Positions 1 through 8,307 are shown, numbered from the stretch's first letter. The stretch is DNA of 64,000 nt from an uncultured Granulosicoccaceae bacterium (GCA_937951345.1 CALFCF010000073.1:1-64000), one strand, 5' to 3'. Notes: generated by a model from the sequence alone, not told the origin. Program-made: numbers and translations.

Positions 1-376
1 CACGAAGGCGAAAACAGTGACAATGAAAACTAGGGAGCCTCTGATTTATTAAGCGAGGCAGTCAGAGCAAGGCGAAATTTGGCGAAAAAGCGCAGTGTAT
101 ATGCAAATACATGAGCATTTTGAGTCAAATTTCAACGCCGCTATGACAACGCACGTAATAAATCAGAGGTTCCCTAGGTAATTTCCAGTTAGAAAAGCAG
201 TGTTAGCGTCGCTGCGGGTATTCGCACACTGTTTTCTATTCACCCCCAGTGCCCGTCTACCGTCGCAGCTCACTCGATTGAGCTCAACCCGTAGATTTCT
301 ACGAAGTTCACTCAATCGAGCGACCTGCTTAGGTAGCCAGACTCTGGTGGCGAACCCTTCATGAATAGAGCAGGCT
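1..376. mobile_element. Miniature inverted-repeat element, copy A (left end cut by window, interrupted by a nested MITE)
   Basis: The stretch matches 5183-5421 in the same orientation. About 195 bp (from aatttccagttag to gaatagagcagg) align with roughly ten mismatches by eye, and bases 1-27 match the left end of the other copy. The right end (cttcatgaatagagcagg) is the inverted repeat of the left end seen in copy B. A 148-bp insertion separates the two matching parts. There is no transposase, so this is a non-autonomous element or a deletion remnant. The minus-strand ORF at 163-414 lies inside it and is probably not a gene. Confidence 0.75.
30..177. mobile_element. 148-bp MITE nested in copy A, CTAG-flanked
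   Basis: The ends are 21-bp inverted repeats with one mismatch: left ctagggagcctctgattt..., right ...aaatcagaggttccctag (30-50 and 157-177). The flanking or terminal CTAG is palindromic, so it could be a 4-bp target duplication of the YTAR type used by IS5-family elements. Sub-terminal segments (gcgaaattt and aaatttcaacgc) are also inverted. Copy B of the surrounding repeat lacks this block and serves as the empty site, so the insertion boundaries are directly visible. No coding capacity. The IS5-family relation is inferred from end sequence and target only. Confidence 0.8.
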
Positions 377-643
377 AGGTGCCAAACGATCCAAAAATGA
401 GAAGTAACATTCAAATTTCTCCGGGTTTCACCCTAAGCCGAGCAACACCCGGAGACAGACCTAATACTAGAACGTTAACCAGGCACGGTCGGAAAGTAAT
501 CCAGCGCTCATTTTCATCGCAAAATTTTCAGCTTCAGCAGAAGATTTGAACCACTACAGAAAACCGGGGTGACAGAGCAAATCGCGATGTTTACAATGCA
601 TTCCAAATTGAAGTCCAGAACAAAAATAATAAAGGACATCGCT

Positions 644-1285
644 ATGAAAGCATCAGTTTCTCCTACAACTTCTATCACGTCAGACGACGGCATTATCGCC
701 CGACGTCGGACACTGAAAACACTGGCCGGTGGTATCGCACTTGCCGCATCAAGCACTGCCTTTGGCGCGCAAACAGTATCTTTTGATCTGACTGCACTTA
801 GATCAAAAGACAGAAAGGCTGCATCTACCAATAAGTCTCTGGCACTCTACAACACACATACAGGCCACACGCTTGATGTGGAGTTTCACCGTGATGGTGA
901 ATTTGATCAGAATGCAGTGAAACAACTGAATATCTTTCTGCGCGATCACCGCCAAAATGAAGCCATGATGATGGACCCGATGCTTTTTATGCAACTATGG
1001 GCCATACGCGAAACAATCACTCAATCAACAGCCAAAAGCCCTGCTATCCATATCATCTCTGGCTATCGCACTCCCAAAACCAATCAGATGTTGCGTGAAA
1101 AAAGCGGTGGTGTTGCAAAAAACAGTTACCACATGCTGGGGCGAGCTATCGACTTTCGCATACCTGGTGTGTCAACGCGTAGCGTACGTGACATTGCTCG
1201 TACGTTTGAAGCAGGTGGCGTTGGTTACTATGCAGGATCGGATTTCGTACATATAGATACCGGCGAAATACGCCACTGGGGTTAA
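644..1285 (+). CDS. Tat-exported DUF882/YcbK (MepK-like) murein endopeptidase
   Basis: A protein of 213 residues if the start at 644 is used; AAAGGA lies 7 bases upstream, whereas the longer ORF start at 569 has no good ribosome site. The N terminus carries a twin-arginine signal (ARRRTLKTLAGGIALAASS, cut near AFGA). The mature part has the peptidase M15/DUF882 signature: HTGHTLDVEF, a YRTPKTNQML segment, SYHMLGRAIDFRIPG with zinc-ligand His and Asp, and the C-terminal FVHIDTGEIRHWG. Family members such as E. coli MepK cleave peptide crosslinks in the periplasm. A strong terminator follows, so it is probably monocistronic. Confidence 0.88.
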   Translation: MKASVSPTTSITSDDGIIARRRTLKTLAGGIALAASSTAFGAQTVSFDLTALRSKDRKAASTNKSLALYNTHTGHTLDVEFHRDGEFDQNAVKQLNIFLRDHRQNEAMMMDPMLFMQLWAIRETITQSTAKSPAIHIISGYRTPKTNQMLREKSGGVAKNSYHMLGRAIDFRIPGVSTRSVRDIARTFEAGGVGYYAGSDFVHIDTGEIRHWG

Positions 1286-1394
1286 TAAATCCCTGAAAAA
1301 CATCTACCGGATTGACTGCCTGCACAACAGGACTGTTGTCGAAAGCGCTAAGCCGGTAACAAGCAGTTTCTTAACCATCCTCTCCAGGGATGCC

Positions 1395-1428
1395 AAGCCG
1401 CCTTTGGATATCAAGGCGGCTTTTTTTT
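1395..1428 (+). terminator. Rho-independent terminator after the DUF882 gene
   Basis: Perfect 10-bp stem aagccgcctt / aaggcggctt with an 8-base loop, followed immediately by eight T. It lies 110 bp past the stop of the upstream gene and 69 bp before the next gene. Confidence 0.92.
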
Positions 1429-1496
1429 GCTCTCGATTTACTGTGTTATAAAGGCATCCTCCAAACATCAACTAATGGCGACACACATAACCGGTC

Positions 1497-2549
1497 GTGA
1501 ACACTCATTGGTATAAAAGAACTGACGTCGCAGATTTTCTGAGAAAAAGCACGGGCGCTGAGCACGTTATTCCCGGAGACTCAATTCAACAACTATGGAG
1601 CGATTACGGCGAAATAAGGCGGTTTCATCTTAAATACCGCCATCAGAATACCGCCAGCTCCAGCGCAAGTGATTCAGTGATCGCCAAATGGGTAGCAGTC
1701 GCGAGCAAACCTGAGCACCCCCGCGGTTGGAACACATCCAAATCGCACCGACGGAAACTGCACTCCTATGAAGTTGAACGTGTGTGGTATGAGCGCTTTG
1801 CGACGCAGTGTGGAATCGGATGCCCTGTTGCCAGGCTTGTCGGTTCACTATCACAGGATGATGGATACCTCTTGCTGCTGTCTGACCTTGATCATCACTA
1901 CCCCGCTCGTTTTGATACCGCCTGGCCGATCTCTATCGATAAAAATTCCCATAAAGATCAACTCTCACCAATCGCAACTAGCTGCCTGCGATGGTTGGCA
2001 AATTTTCACGCATTATTCCTTGATTCGGATGGCACAGGCCTGTGGCAACAGGGAACCTACTGGTATCTGGATACACGACCGGACGAATTCGATGTAATGG
2101 CGTCTGGTCCTGTTAAAGACATCGCACACCTACTCGATCAGCACCTTAAAGACTGTCAGTATCAAACGCTGGTACATGGTGATGCGAAGATTGCCAATTT
2201 CTGTTTTACATCTGACGCAAATGACACAGCTGCGGTGGACTTTCAATATGTAGGTCGAGGTATCGGTGTCAGGGATGTGGCCTACTTCCTTGGCAGTTGT
2301 CTTGACGAGAACGAACTGCAACGAAACGACCAACGCTATCTGGACTTCTACTTCAACAAGTTGACGCTCGCGTTAGAGAGGTTCCAGCCCTCAATCGACG
2401 CCGGGGCTGTCTGTGACGCCTGGCGCGCACTTTATCCGATTGCGTGGACTGATTTTTATCGATTTTTACTCGGCTGGATGCCGGATCACCCGAAAACGCA
2501 TGGGTACACACGCCGCCTTGCAGATCAGGTACTCAGGGAACTGGATTAG
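1497..2549 (+). CDS. Aminoglycoside-phosphotransferase/CHK-like kinase family protein
   Basis: A 350-residue cytosolic protein with a GTG start. It has the features of the phosphotransferase (APH/choline kinase/EcKL) fold: a possible ATP-binding lysine in VIAKWVA (K64), a hinge-like segment YLLLLSDLD (124-132), a Brenner-type catalytic loop LVHGDAKIANFCF (HGD at 227-229, N at 234) and a metal-binding aspartate in AAVDFQYVG (D248, the DFG position). The substrate cannot be read from sequence; small hydroxyl metabolites are usual for this superfamily. It stands alone between a terminator and a convergent acyl-CoA dehydrogenase. Antibiotic resistance should not be assumed. Confidence 0.75.
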   Translation: MNTHWYKRTDVADFLRKSTGAEHVIPGDSIQQLWSDYGEIRRFHLKYRHQNTASSSASDSVIAKWVAVASKPEHPRGWNTSKSHRRKLHSYEVERVWYERFATQCGIGCPVARLVGSLSQDDGYLLLLSDLDHHYPARFDTAWPISIDKNSHKDQLSPIATSCLRWLANFHALFLDSDGTGLWQQGTYWYLDTRPDEFDVMASGPVKDIAHLLDQHLKDCQYQTLVHGDAKIANFCFTSDANDTAAVDFQYVGRGIGVRDVAYFLGSCLDENELQRNDQRYLDFYFNKLTLALERFQPSIDAGAVCDAWRALYPIAWTDFYRFLLGWMPDHPKTHGYTRRLADQVLRELD

Positions 2550-2631
2550 CCGTTTGCTGTAATAGCAAATGCAGAAGCGGCAACCAACGAGCGGCTGTTA
2601 CAAGCAAAACAACTCAACCAAAATATTTTGC

Positions 2632-3792
2632 CTAGAAGGAACGCGGCATCCCGAGAATATGCTCTGCCACATAGGACAGAATTAAATTAGTTGATATAGG
2701 TGCAACCTGATACAAGCGGGTTTCTCTGAATTTTCGTTCGACATCGTATTCAGTTGCAAACCCGAATCCGCCATGAAACTGCAAACAGGCATTGGCTGCC
2801 TCCCACGAAGCTTTGGCCGCCAGGTATTTCGCCATATTAGCTTCCGCCCCGCATGGCTTGCCTTCGTCATACAGTTCACACGCCTGATAGCGCATCAGAC
2901 TCGCCGCTTCAACTTCTATAAAGGCTTCGGCTATTGGAAACTGAACCCCTTGATTCTGCCCGATAGGCCGATCGAACACAGTACGTTCACTAACATAGGC
3001 AGTCACTTTGTCAGTAAACCAGTAACCATCACCAATACACTCGGCAGCGATCAGTACCCTTTCCGCGTTCAGGCCAGTCATAATGTATTTGAATCCCTTA
3101 CCCTCGTCTCCGATCAGACTATCTACAGGAATTTCCAAATTATCGAAAAAAAGTTCATTGGTTTCATGATTGACCATGTTTCTGATCGGGCGAACCGTTA
3201 GCCCCGATTTCAATGCTTGATGTATATCAACAAGAAATATCGATAAACCGTCCGACTTTTTTTTCACTTCTGTAAGAGGAGTGGTTCGGGCTAACAGGAT
3301 CATGTAGTCGGAGTGCTGAACGCGACTGATCCAGACTTTCTGACCGTTAATAACATATTTATCGCCACTTTTGACCGCGGTGGTTTTCAGCTTTGTCGTG
3401 TCAGTGCCGGTGGTAGGTTCGGTCACACCCATTGACTGAATGCGCAATTCACCGCGCGCAATCTGAGGTAAAAACTCTTCTTTCTGCTCTTTAGAACCAT
3501 GACGCAACAACGTCGTCATGTTGTACATCTGCCCGTGACAAGCACCGGAGTTGCCACCGTTTCGATTAATCTCTTCCATAATGACACTAGCCTCGGTCAG
3601 TCCCAATCCGGAACCTCCGTAAGCCTGTGGAATCAACGCAGCCATCCACCCATCGCGAGTTAATGCCTCAACAAACTCCTCGGGGTAAGCCCGCTGCTCA
3701 TCTTTATCACGGTGATATTCCGGTGGAAACCCGGCGCAAAGCGCACGTATCCCGTCCCGTATATCTGTGTAACTATCGTTGTAATCTGGCAT
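2632..3792 (-). CDS. Acyl-CoA dehydrogenase family protein
   Basis: 386 residues, the normal length for a soluble FAD-dependent acyl-CoA dehydrogenase. The FAD/substrate motif MGVTEPTTGTDT (121-132), NGQKVWIS (149-156) and the C-terminal FHGGFGFATEYDVERKFRE are visible. The usual MCAD-type catalytic Glu site (YEGT) reads YQVAP here, while helix G carries GLNAERVLIA with E244, the position of the catalytic base in isovaleryl-CoA and long-chain dehydrogenases. It is transcribed divergently from the thiamine-diphosphate enzyme genes with only 46 bp between the starts, suggesting a shared promoter zone and pathway. The substrate is unknown. Confidence 0.88.
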   Translation of the reverse strand: MPDYNDSYTDIRDGIRALCAGFPPEYHRDKDEQRAYPEEFVEALTRDGWMAALIPQAYGGSGLGLTEASVIMEEINRNGGNSGACHGQMYNMTTLLRHGSKEQKEEFLPQIARGELRIQSMGVTEPTTGTDTTKLKTTAVKSGDKYVINGQKVWISRVQHSDYMILLARTTPLTEVKKKSDGLSIFLVDIHQALKSGLTVRPIRNMVNHETNELFFDNLEIPVDSLIGDEGKGFKYIMTGLNAERVLIAAECIGDGYWFTDKVTAYVSERTVFDRPIGQNQGVQFPIAEAFIEVEAASLMRYQACELYDEGKPCGAEANMAKYLAAKASWEAANACLQFHGGFGFATEYDVERKFRETRLYQVAPISTNLILSYVAEHILGMPRSF

Positions 3793-3838
3793 AGTAAACT
3801 GATTGTGATGATCGAGTTTTCAAAGAGCGCCTCTGACC

Positions 3839-4372
3839 ATGGCTAACGCTGAACACAATAACTCAGGACAACCCTGGCAACAGGCATTATATAAAATCCT
3901 GCGTGACGCAGGGGTGGATCATGCCTGCTATGTTCCCGATGCCGGCCATTCAGAACTGATAAACCTCTACGAAAATGACAGCACAACTACCGCTAATGTG
4001 CTGACAACCGAGGAAGAAGGCATCGCCATCGCGACTGGTGCATGGCTCGGCGGCAGACGCAGCGTGCTGTTAATGCAATCGTCAGGCGTAGGTAACTGTA
4101 TCAATATGTTGTCGCTACCAGTGCTATCACAAACACCCCTTCTAATGCTGGTGACTATGCGCGGCGAGTGGGGTGAGTTTAATCCATGGCAAGTACCCAT
4201 GGGTAAAGCGACACAACCGGCCCTTGAAGCGATTGGATTAACCGTCCTGCGCGCTGACGACACGGATAGTCTGCTCGCAACAGTATCGCAAGCTACCCTG
4301 ATGACCTACTCCGCAAATCAACAAATTGCCGTATTGATGGGGCAACGATTGCTTGGTGAGAAAAAATGGTAA
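3839..4372 (+). CDS. Thiamine-diphosphate decarboxylase, alpha (PYR) subunit, sulfopyruvate/phosphonopyruvate decarboxylase-like
   Basis: 177 residues corresponding to the N-terminal PYR domain of thiamine-diphosphate enzymes. VLTTEEEGIAIATGAWLGG (54-72) contains the glutamate that activates the cofactor, and SSGVGNCINML matches the ComD/phosphonopyruvate decarboxylase alpha pattern. The separate PP-domain subunit starts 37 bp downstream, so the two should form an active heteromer, as in ComDE. The specific 2-oxo acid (sulfopyruvate, phosphonopyruvate or other) cannot be decided; no xsc, phosphonatase or transport gene is nearby. Confidence 0.78.
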   Translation: MANAEHNNSGQPWQQALYKILRDAGVDHACYVPDAGHSELINLYENDSTTTANVLTTEEEGIAIATGAWLGGRRSVLLMQSSGVGNCINMLSLPVLSQTPLLMLVTMRGEWGEFNPWQVPMGKATQPALEAIGLTVLRADDTDSLLATVSQATLMTYSANQQIAVLMGQRLLGEKKW

Positions 4373-4409
4373 AACACCACCACCGTGATTACCCGCAACA
4401 GGGATCAGT

Positions 4410-4997
4410 ATGACTAGCTATACCCTCGACAGACGCGAAACAATCAACACTTTGTTGGCAGAACGTAAAGACACACTGGTGGTCACCGGTCTCGGATCAC
4501 CAACCTACGATGTTCACGCCGCAGGCGACCGGGACGATAATTATTATCTTTGGGGTGCAATGGGCGGTGCCGCGCTTACAGGCCTCGGGCTTGCGCAAGC
4601 TCAACCGGATAAGCATGTACTTGTCATAACCGGCGATGGTGAAATGCTGATGGCCTATGGTGCTATGGCTACCATTGCAGTTGCCGCACCATCAAATCTC
4701 GATATCGTTGTTCTGGACAATCAACACTACGGGGAGACCGGCATGCAGCCGAGCCACACCGGACAGGGCATCGATTTCGCCAAGGTCGCCGCTGCAAGCG
4801 GTTTCAGTGAAACAGCTACAGTCTCCTCCAATGACGATCTTCAGGTACTGAATAAAAATATTTATCAGAAAGCATCCGGTCCGCGGCTATTTGTGATTAA
4901 AGTGAAAGCGGAGAACCTACCGCGATCATTGCCTCCTCGCGACGCGACATTTATTAAAAACAGATTTCGTAGACACCTCGGACTGGAGGTCTGTTAG
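4410..4997 (+). CDS. Thiamine-diphosphate decarboxylase, beta (PP) subunit, sulfopyruvate/phosphonopyruvate decarboxylase-like
   Basis: 195 residues forming the cofactor-binding PP domain. The classical motif begins at GDGE (75-78) and ends with VLDNQHYGETG, N104 being the metal-ligating Asn about 27 residues after GDG. LGSPTYDVHAAGDRDDNYYLWGAMGGA resembles ComE-type beta subunits. AGGGATC precedes the ATG. Together with the upstream alpha subunit it probably decarboxylates a 2-oxo acid to an aldehyde. A GCCGTC/GACGGC hairpin at 5015-5033 lies just after the stop but lacks a T run. Confidence 0.78.
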   Translation: MTSYTLDRRETINTLLAERKDTLVVTGLGSPTYDVHAAGDRDDNYYLWGAMGGAALTGLGLAQAQPDKHVLVITGDGEMLMAYGAMATIAVAAPSNLDIVVLDNQHYGETGMQPSHTGQGIDFAKVAAASGFSETATVSSNDDLQVLNKNIYQKASGPRLFVIKVKAENLPRSLPPRDATFIKNRFRRHLGLEVC

Positions 4998-5657
4998 AAC
5001 AAAACTACGATATCGCCGTCAAGGCACGACGGCTTACACACGATGACATTGCCTGTTACTCATTAAAAATTGCTAAAATAGACGCAATATTTATTTAAAA
5101 AATCATCCTCTCCAGAACAGCCTTCAGTGATAGGCCTATCACATCGCCCGGCTTTATCGTCCGGAAATCAAAAAAGACTTAACCTGCTCTATTCACGAAG
5201 GCGAAAACAGTGACAATGAACACAGCAATTTCCAGTTAGAAAAGCAGTTTTAGCGTCGCTGCGGGTATTCGCACACTGTTTACTGTTCACCACCAGTGCC
5301 CGTCTGCCGTCGCAGCTCACTCGGTTGAGCTCAACCCGTAGATTTCTACGAATTTCGCTGAATCGAGCGACCTGCTTAGGTAGCCATACTCTGGTGGCGA
5401 ACCCTTCATGAATAGAGCAGGTTAAAAACGAGCTGTAAAATAATCAACTGATAGCGGTATAAAGCCCTTGGCAAACAAAGGACTTTTAACCTCCAGTTTG
5501 TGTGGTTATTTACCCCTTCTAATGGTGGGTGAAATTGTGCGCTTGCTTTTGGCTTGCTAACATCAACTTGCGTCAGACATTATCCGAAAAAGCTACGCTT
5601 ATAACGTGATGTAGTTGACATATATCAGATAGCTACACAACAGAAGGATCAACAGAA
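4998..5657. other. Intergenic region containing miniature element copy B
   Basis: 660 bp without a gene. It holds a small hairpin (5015-5033), an AT-rich patch around 5080-5105, the 239-bp element described separately and the leader of the iron-binding protein gene. No convincing promoter of the following gene could be fixed; TTGACA at 5615-5620 lacks a well-placed -10 box. Confidence 0.7.
5179..5425. mobile_element. Miniature inverted-repeat element, copy B, flanked by TTAA
   Basis: The left end reads cctgctctattcacgaagg and the right end ccttcatgaatagagcagg, inverted repeats with one mismatch. Both ends abut TTAA (5179-5182 and 5422-5425), giving an element of 239 bp if TTAA is the duplicated target. 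It has no transposase. Terminal CC and a 4-bp duplication would fit the IS1380 family, but that is inference. It is a direct copy of the element at 1-376, and the two bracket about 4.8 kb. Confidence 0.78.
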
Positions 5658-6680
5658 GTGAAGGTTTTCGCAGCTCTCAAAATCACCGCATTATCCAGTT
5701 TTTTAACAGTAGCACCCATCACTGAAGCATTCGCTGCAGAAGTCAATGTTTACTCCTACCGCCAACCGTTTTTAATCAAACCCATGTTTGACGCGTTTAC
5801 GCGACAGACCGGAATAAAAGTAAATTCAGTATTCGCTAAAAAGGGGCTGGTTGAGCGTCTCAAGTCAGAGGGTAAAAATTCGCCGGCAGATATTATTTTC
5901 ACTGTAGACATCGGAAGACTCGACGCGGCGTTGCAAGCCGGCGTTACGCAGCCTGTGGAAAGTGACATATTGTCATCATCGATACCTGCTGCATTCAGAG
6001 ACCCGGATAACCACTGGTTTGGACTGACCAGTCGCGCACGAATTATCGTTACGTCCAACGAGCGCATGTCATCCGGTGACATTAAAAGTTACGAAGATCT
6101 GGCAGATCCGAAGTTTGAGGGAAAGATATGTACGCGCAGTGGCAAACACGTTTATATGGTTGCATTAATTGCGTCTGTGATCTCTCATGCAGGGGAAGCA
6201 GCCGCGAAAGAGTGGTTAACAGGGGTGAAGAACAATCTTGCAAGAAAACCACAGGGCAATGATCGCGCACAAGTCAAAGCAATCAATTCTGGCGAATGCG
6301 ATATTGCAATAATCAATAGCTACTATATGGGGGCAATGGTGAACGATGAGGAGCAGAGCGAATGGGCGAGCTCTGTCGACATCAATTTCCCGAACCAGAA
6401 TGATCGCGGAACTCATATGAATATAAGCGGCATGTCGTTAACCAGAAACTCACCCAACAAAGACCATGCGATACAGTTGATGGAGTTCCTGGCAAGCGAC
6501 CTGGCACAGGCGATGTACTCTGAGCAAAATCACGAATACCCGATAAATCCGGATGTCAGACCATCAGGGTTGTTGCAGTCATGGGGAGATTTTAAAAGCG
6601 ACACACTGCCGCTTGCTGACATTGCCAAACACCGCAGCACAGCAAGCAAGCTAGTCGACACCGTGAACTTCGACGGTTAA
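5658..6680 (+). CDS. Iron(III) ABC transporter periplasmic binding protein (FutA/FbpA-like)
   Basis: 340 residues with a GTG start preceded by AGAAGGA at 9 bases. An N-terminal Sec signal ends at EAFA-AEVN (about residue 27). The mature protein begins VNVYSYRQPFLIKPMFDAF, typical of the extracellular solute-binding family that includes FbpA, FutA and AfuA. The tyrosine pair SYYMG (Y222-Y223) is where iron-ligating tyrosines sit in this family. No permease or ATPase gene is adjacent, so it must work with a transporter encoded elsewhere or is an orphan. No Fur box was recognised upstream. Confidence 0.85.
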   Translation: MKVFAALKITALSSFLTVAPITEAFAAEVNVYSYRQPFLIKPMFDAFTRQTGIKVNSVFAKKGLVERLKSEGKNSPADIIFTVDIGRLDAALQAGVTQPVESDILSSSIPAAFRDPDNHWFGLTSRARIIVTSNERMSSGDIKSYEDLADPKFEGKICTRSGKHVYMVALIASVISHAGEAAAKEWLTGVKNNLARKPQGNDRAQVKAINSGECDIAIINSYYMGAMVNDEEQSEWASSVDINFPNQNDRGTHMNISGMSLTRNSPNKDHAIQLMEFLASDLAQAMYSEQNHEYPINPDVRPSGLLQSWGDFKSDTLPLADIAKHRSTASKLVDTVNFDG

Positions 6681-6690
6681 ATAGACTGCC

Positions 6691-6753
6691 TGTCTGAGGG
6701 CACTGCATCTACTACTTTCATTTTTTATTGCAGTGATGTTTTGCCCTCAGACA
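6691..6753. terminator. Long two-tier hairpin between convergent genes
   Basis: A perfect 12-bp outer stem tgtctgagggca / tgccctcagaca (6691-6702 and 6742-6753) encloses an inner 7-bp stem cactgca / tgcagtg with a T-rich loop. It lies between the stop of the iron-binding protein gene and the stop of hom, where a bidirectional terminator is expected. There is no long T tract after the outer stem, so termination is inferred from position. Confidence 0.6.
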
Positions 6754-6770
6754 CTCTTCACAAGGCAAAC

Positions 6771-8078
6771 TTAATCAAGCGATTCAACGCGAATTCGGGC
6801 AACCGGTGCAAGAATCGAATCCAGCTTTTCGATCTTTTCAATCGCCGTATTCATCGCTGCCTCTTTGACCTGATGCGTTAGTATAACAACCGGCACGGCG
6901 TTTTGATCATCGATAGGTTCTTTCTGCAACAGAGATTCGATGCTTATTTTTTGGTCTGCAAGTATTCGAGTGACATCAGCCATAACACCTGCTCTGTCCT
7001 CGGCCAATAATCGCAAGTAAAACGCGCATTCAAATTGGTCTGAAGTTAATACCGGTTTATCGGAAAGCAGATCCGGTTGGAAGGCCAAATGTGGCACTCT
7101 GTTTTCAGGGTCTGTTGTAAACGTACGAACAACATCAACAAGATCTGCCACTACCGAGCTGCCGGTAGGCTCGGCACCGGCACCCGGTCCATAGTAAAGC
7201 GTCGATCCAACCGCATCACTTTGTACCAGTACAGCGTTCATAACGCCGTTAACATTGGCAATCAATCGACGTTCCGGGATCAATGTGGGGTGGACACGAA
7301 TCTCAATTCCCGCTGGAGTTTCTGTTGTGACGCCCAGGTGTTTAATTCGATAGCCTAGCTCTTCCGCATAGGCGACGTCCTGGCTGGCAATGGTTGATAT
7401 ACCTTCCGTGTGTACCGCATCGAACTGCAACGGTATACCAAATGCGATCGAAGACAATATTGTGAGCTTATGCGCTGCATCAATACCTTCGACATCAAAC
7501 GTCGGATCAGCCTCGGCATAACCCAACGCCTGAGCATCAGCCAGCGCGTCTTCAAAACTTCGGCCTTTATCGCGCATCTCGGTAAGAATGAAATTACCCG
7601 TGCCATTAATGATGCCGGCAACCCTTGTTATACGATTAGCCGTTAACCCTTCACGAATTGCCTTGATAATCGGTATGCCACCAGCAACCGCCGGCTCAAA
7701 CGAAACGATAACCCCATTATCCAATGCTGCCTGAAAGATCTCATTGCCATGTATTGCGATGAGCGCTTTGTTGGCCGTTACGATGTGCTTCCCACGGCTA
7801 ATGGCTTCCAATACGCTGTCCTTGGCAAGCTCTGTCCCTCCCATAAGCTCGACCACAATATCTACATCACTATTGACGACATCACTGACGTTATCAGTTA
7901 ATGTCACCGCATTGAGTTCAACGGGACGTGACTTGCCGAGATCACGTACCGCAGCATGAGTGACCGAAATTTCCCGTCCTGCCCGCCGTGAGATCTCGTT
8001 GGCATTGCGTTGTAGAATTCCGACTACACCCTGACCTACAGTCCCCAGCCCCAGCAAGCCGACATTAACAGCGTTCAA
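6771..8078 (-). CDS. hom: Homoserine dehydrogenase
   Basis: 435 residues, matching the monofunctional ACT-containing enzyme. An N-terminal Rossmann motif LLGLGTVGQGVVGIL binds NAD(P). The central catalytic region includes SFEPAVAGGIPIIKAIREGL, GIINGTGNFILTEM and DPTFDVEGIDAAHKLTIL with the conserved substrate-binding Asp/Lys residues. A C-terminal ACT domain (YLRLLAEDRAGVMADVTRIL) suggests threonine feedback control. It reduces aspartate semialdehyde to homoserine, the branch point to threonine and methionine. thrC is not adjacent. Aspartokinase (lysC) of the same pathway lies 16 kb away. Confidence 0.96.
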   Translation of the reverse strand: MNAVNVGLLGLGTVGQGVVGILQRNANEISRRAGREISVTHAAVRDLGKSRPVELNAVTLTDNVSDVVNSDVDIVVELMGGTELAKDSVLEAISRGKHIVTANKALIAIHGNEIFQAALDNGVIVSFEPAVAGGIPIIKAIREGLTANRITRVAGIINGTGNFILTEMRDKGRSFEDALADAQALGYAEADPTFDVEGIDAAHKLTILSSIAFGIPLQFDAVHTEGISTIASQDVAYAEELGYRIKHLGVTTETPAGIEIRVHPTLIPERRLIANVNGVMNAVLVQSDAVGSTLYYGPGAGAEPTGSSVVADLVDVVRTFTTDPENRVPHLAFQPDLLSDKPVLTSDQFECAFYLRLLAEDRAGVMADVTRILADQKISIESLLQKEPIDDQNAVPVVILTHQVKEAAMNTAIEKIEKLDSILAPVARIRVESLD

Positions 8079-8307
8079 ATTTGTATCCTCTAAGAAAAGT
8101 ACCCGGCGGGATAGACCCCACCCTCGACAAGCGTTTCATTCTAACGCGACAGGGCAGTACCGTGGGTAATCCACAGCGAATTGTAGCGTAACGCCAGTGC
8201 TTGAGCGTCAGTAGATGGGGTGGTTAGCGTTGTCAAAGGGCGTCAAATTCGCCGGGCCGGCAGATGCCATTGGTAATCCCGGCACGCAACAAGTCAGTAG
8301 CTTTTCT

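Noticed and set aside
163-414. 83-residue minus-strand ORF
   Set aside because: It lies in the miniature element and overlaps the nested MITE; copy B has no equivalent intact frame highlighted in the track, and no transposase motif is seen.
1-5425. A composite transposon
   Set aside because: No transposase is encoded within or between the elements, and the left boundary lies outside the window, so only a bracketed block can be claimed.
5600-5657. Fur box or sigma-70 promoter before the iron-binding protein gene
   Set aside because: TTGACA is present but no -10 box at proper spacing and no convincing 19-bp Fur palindrome were found.
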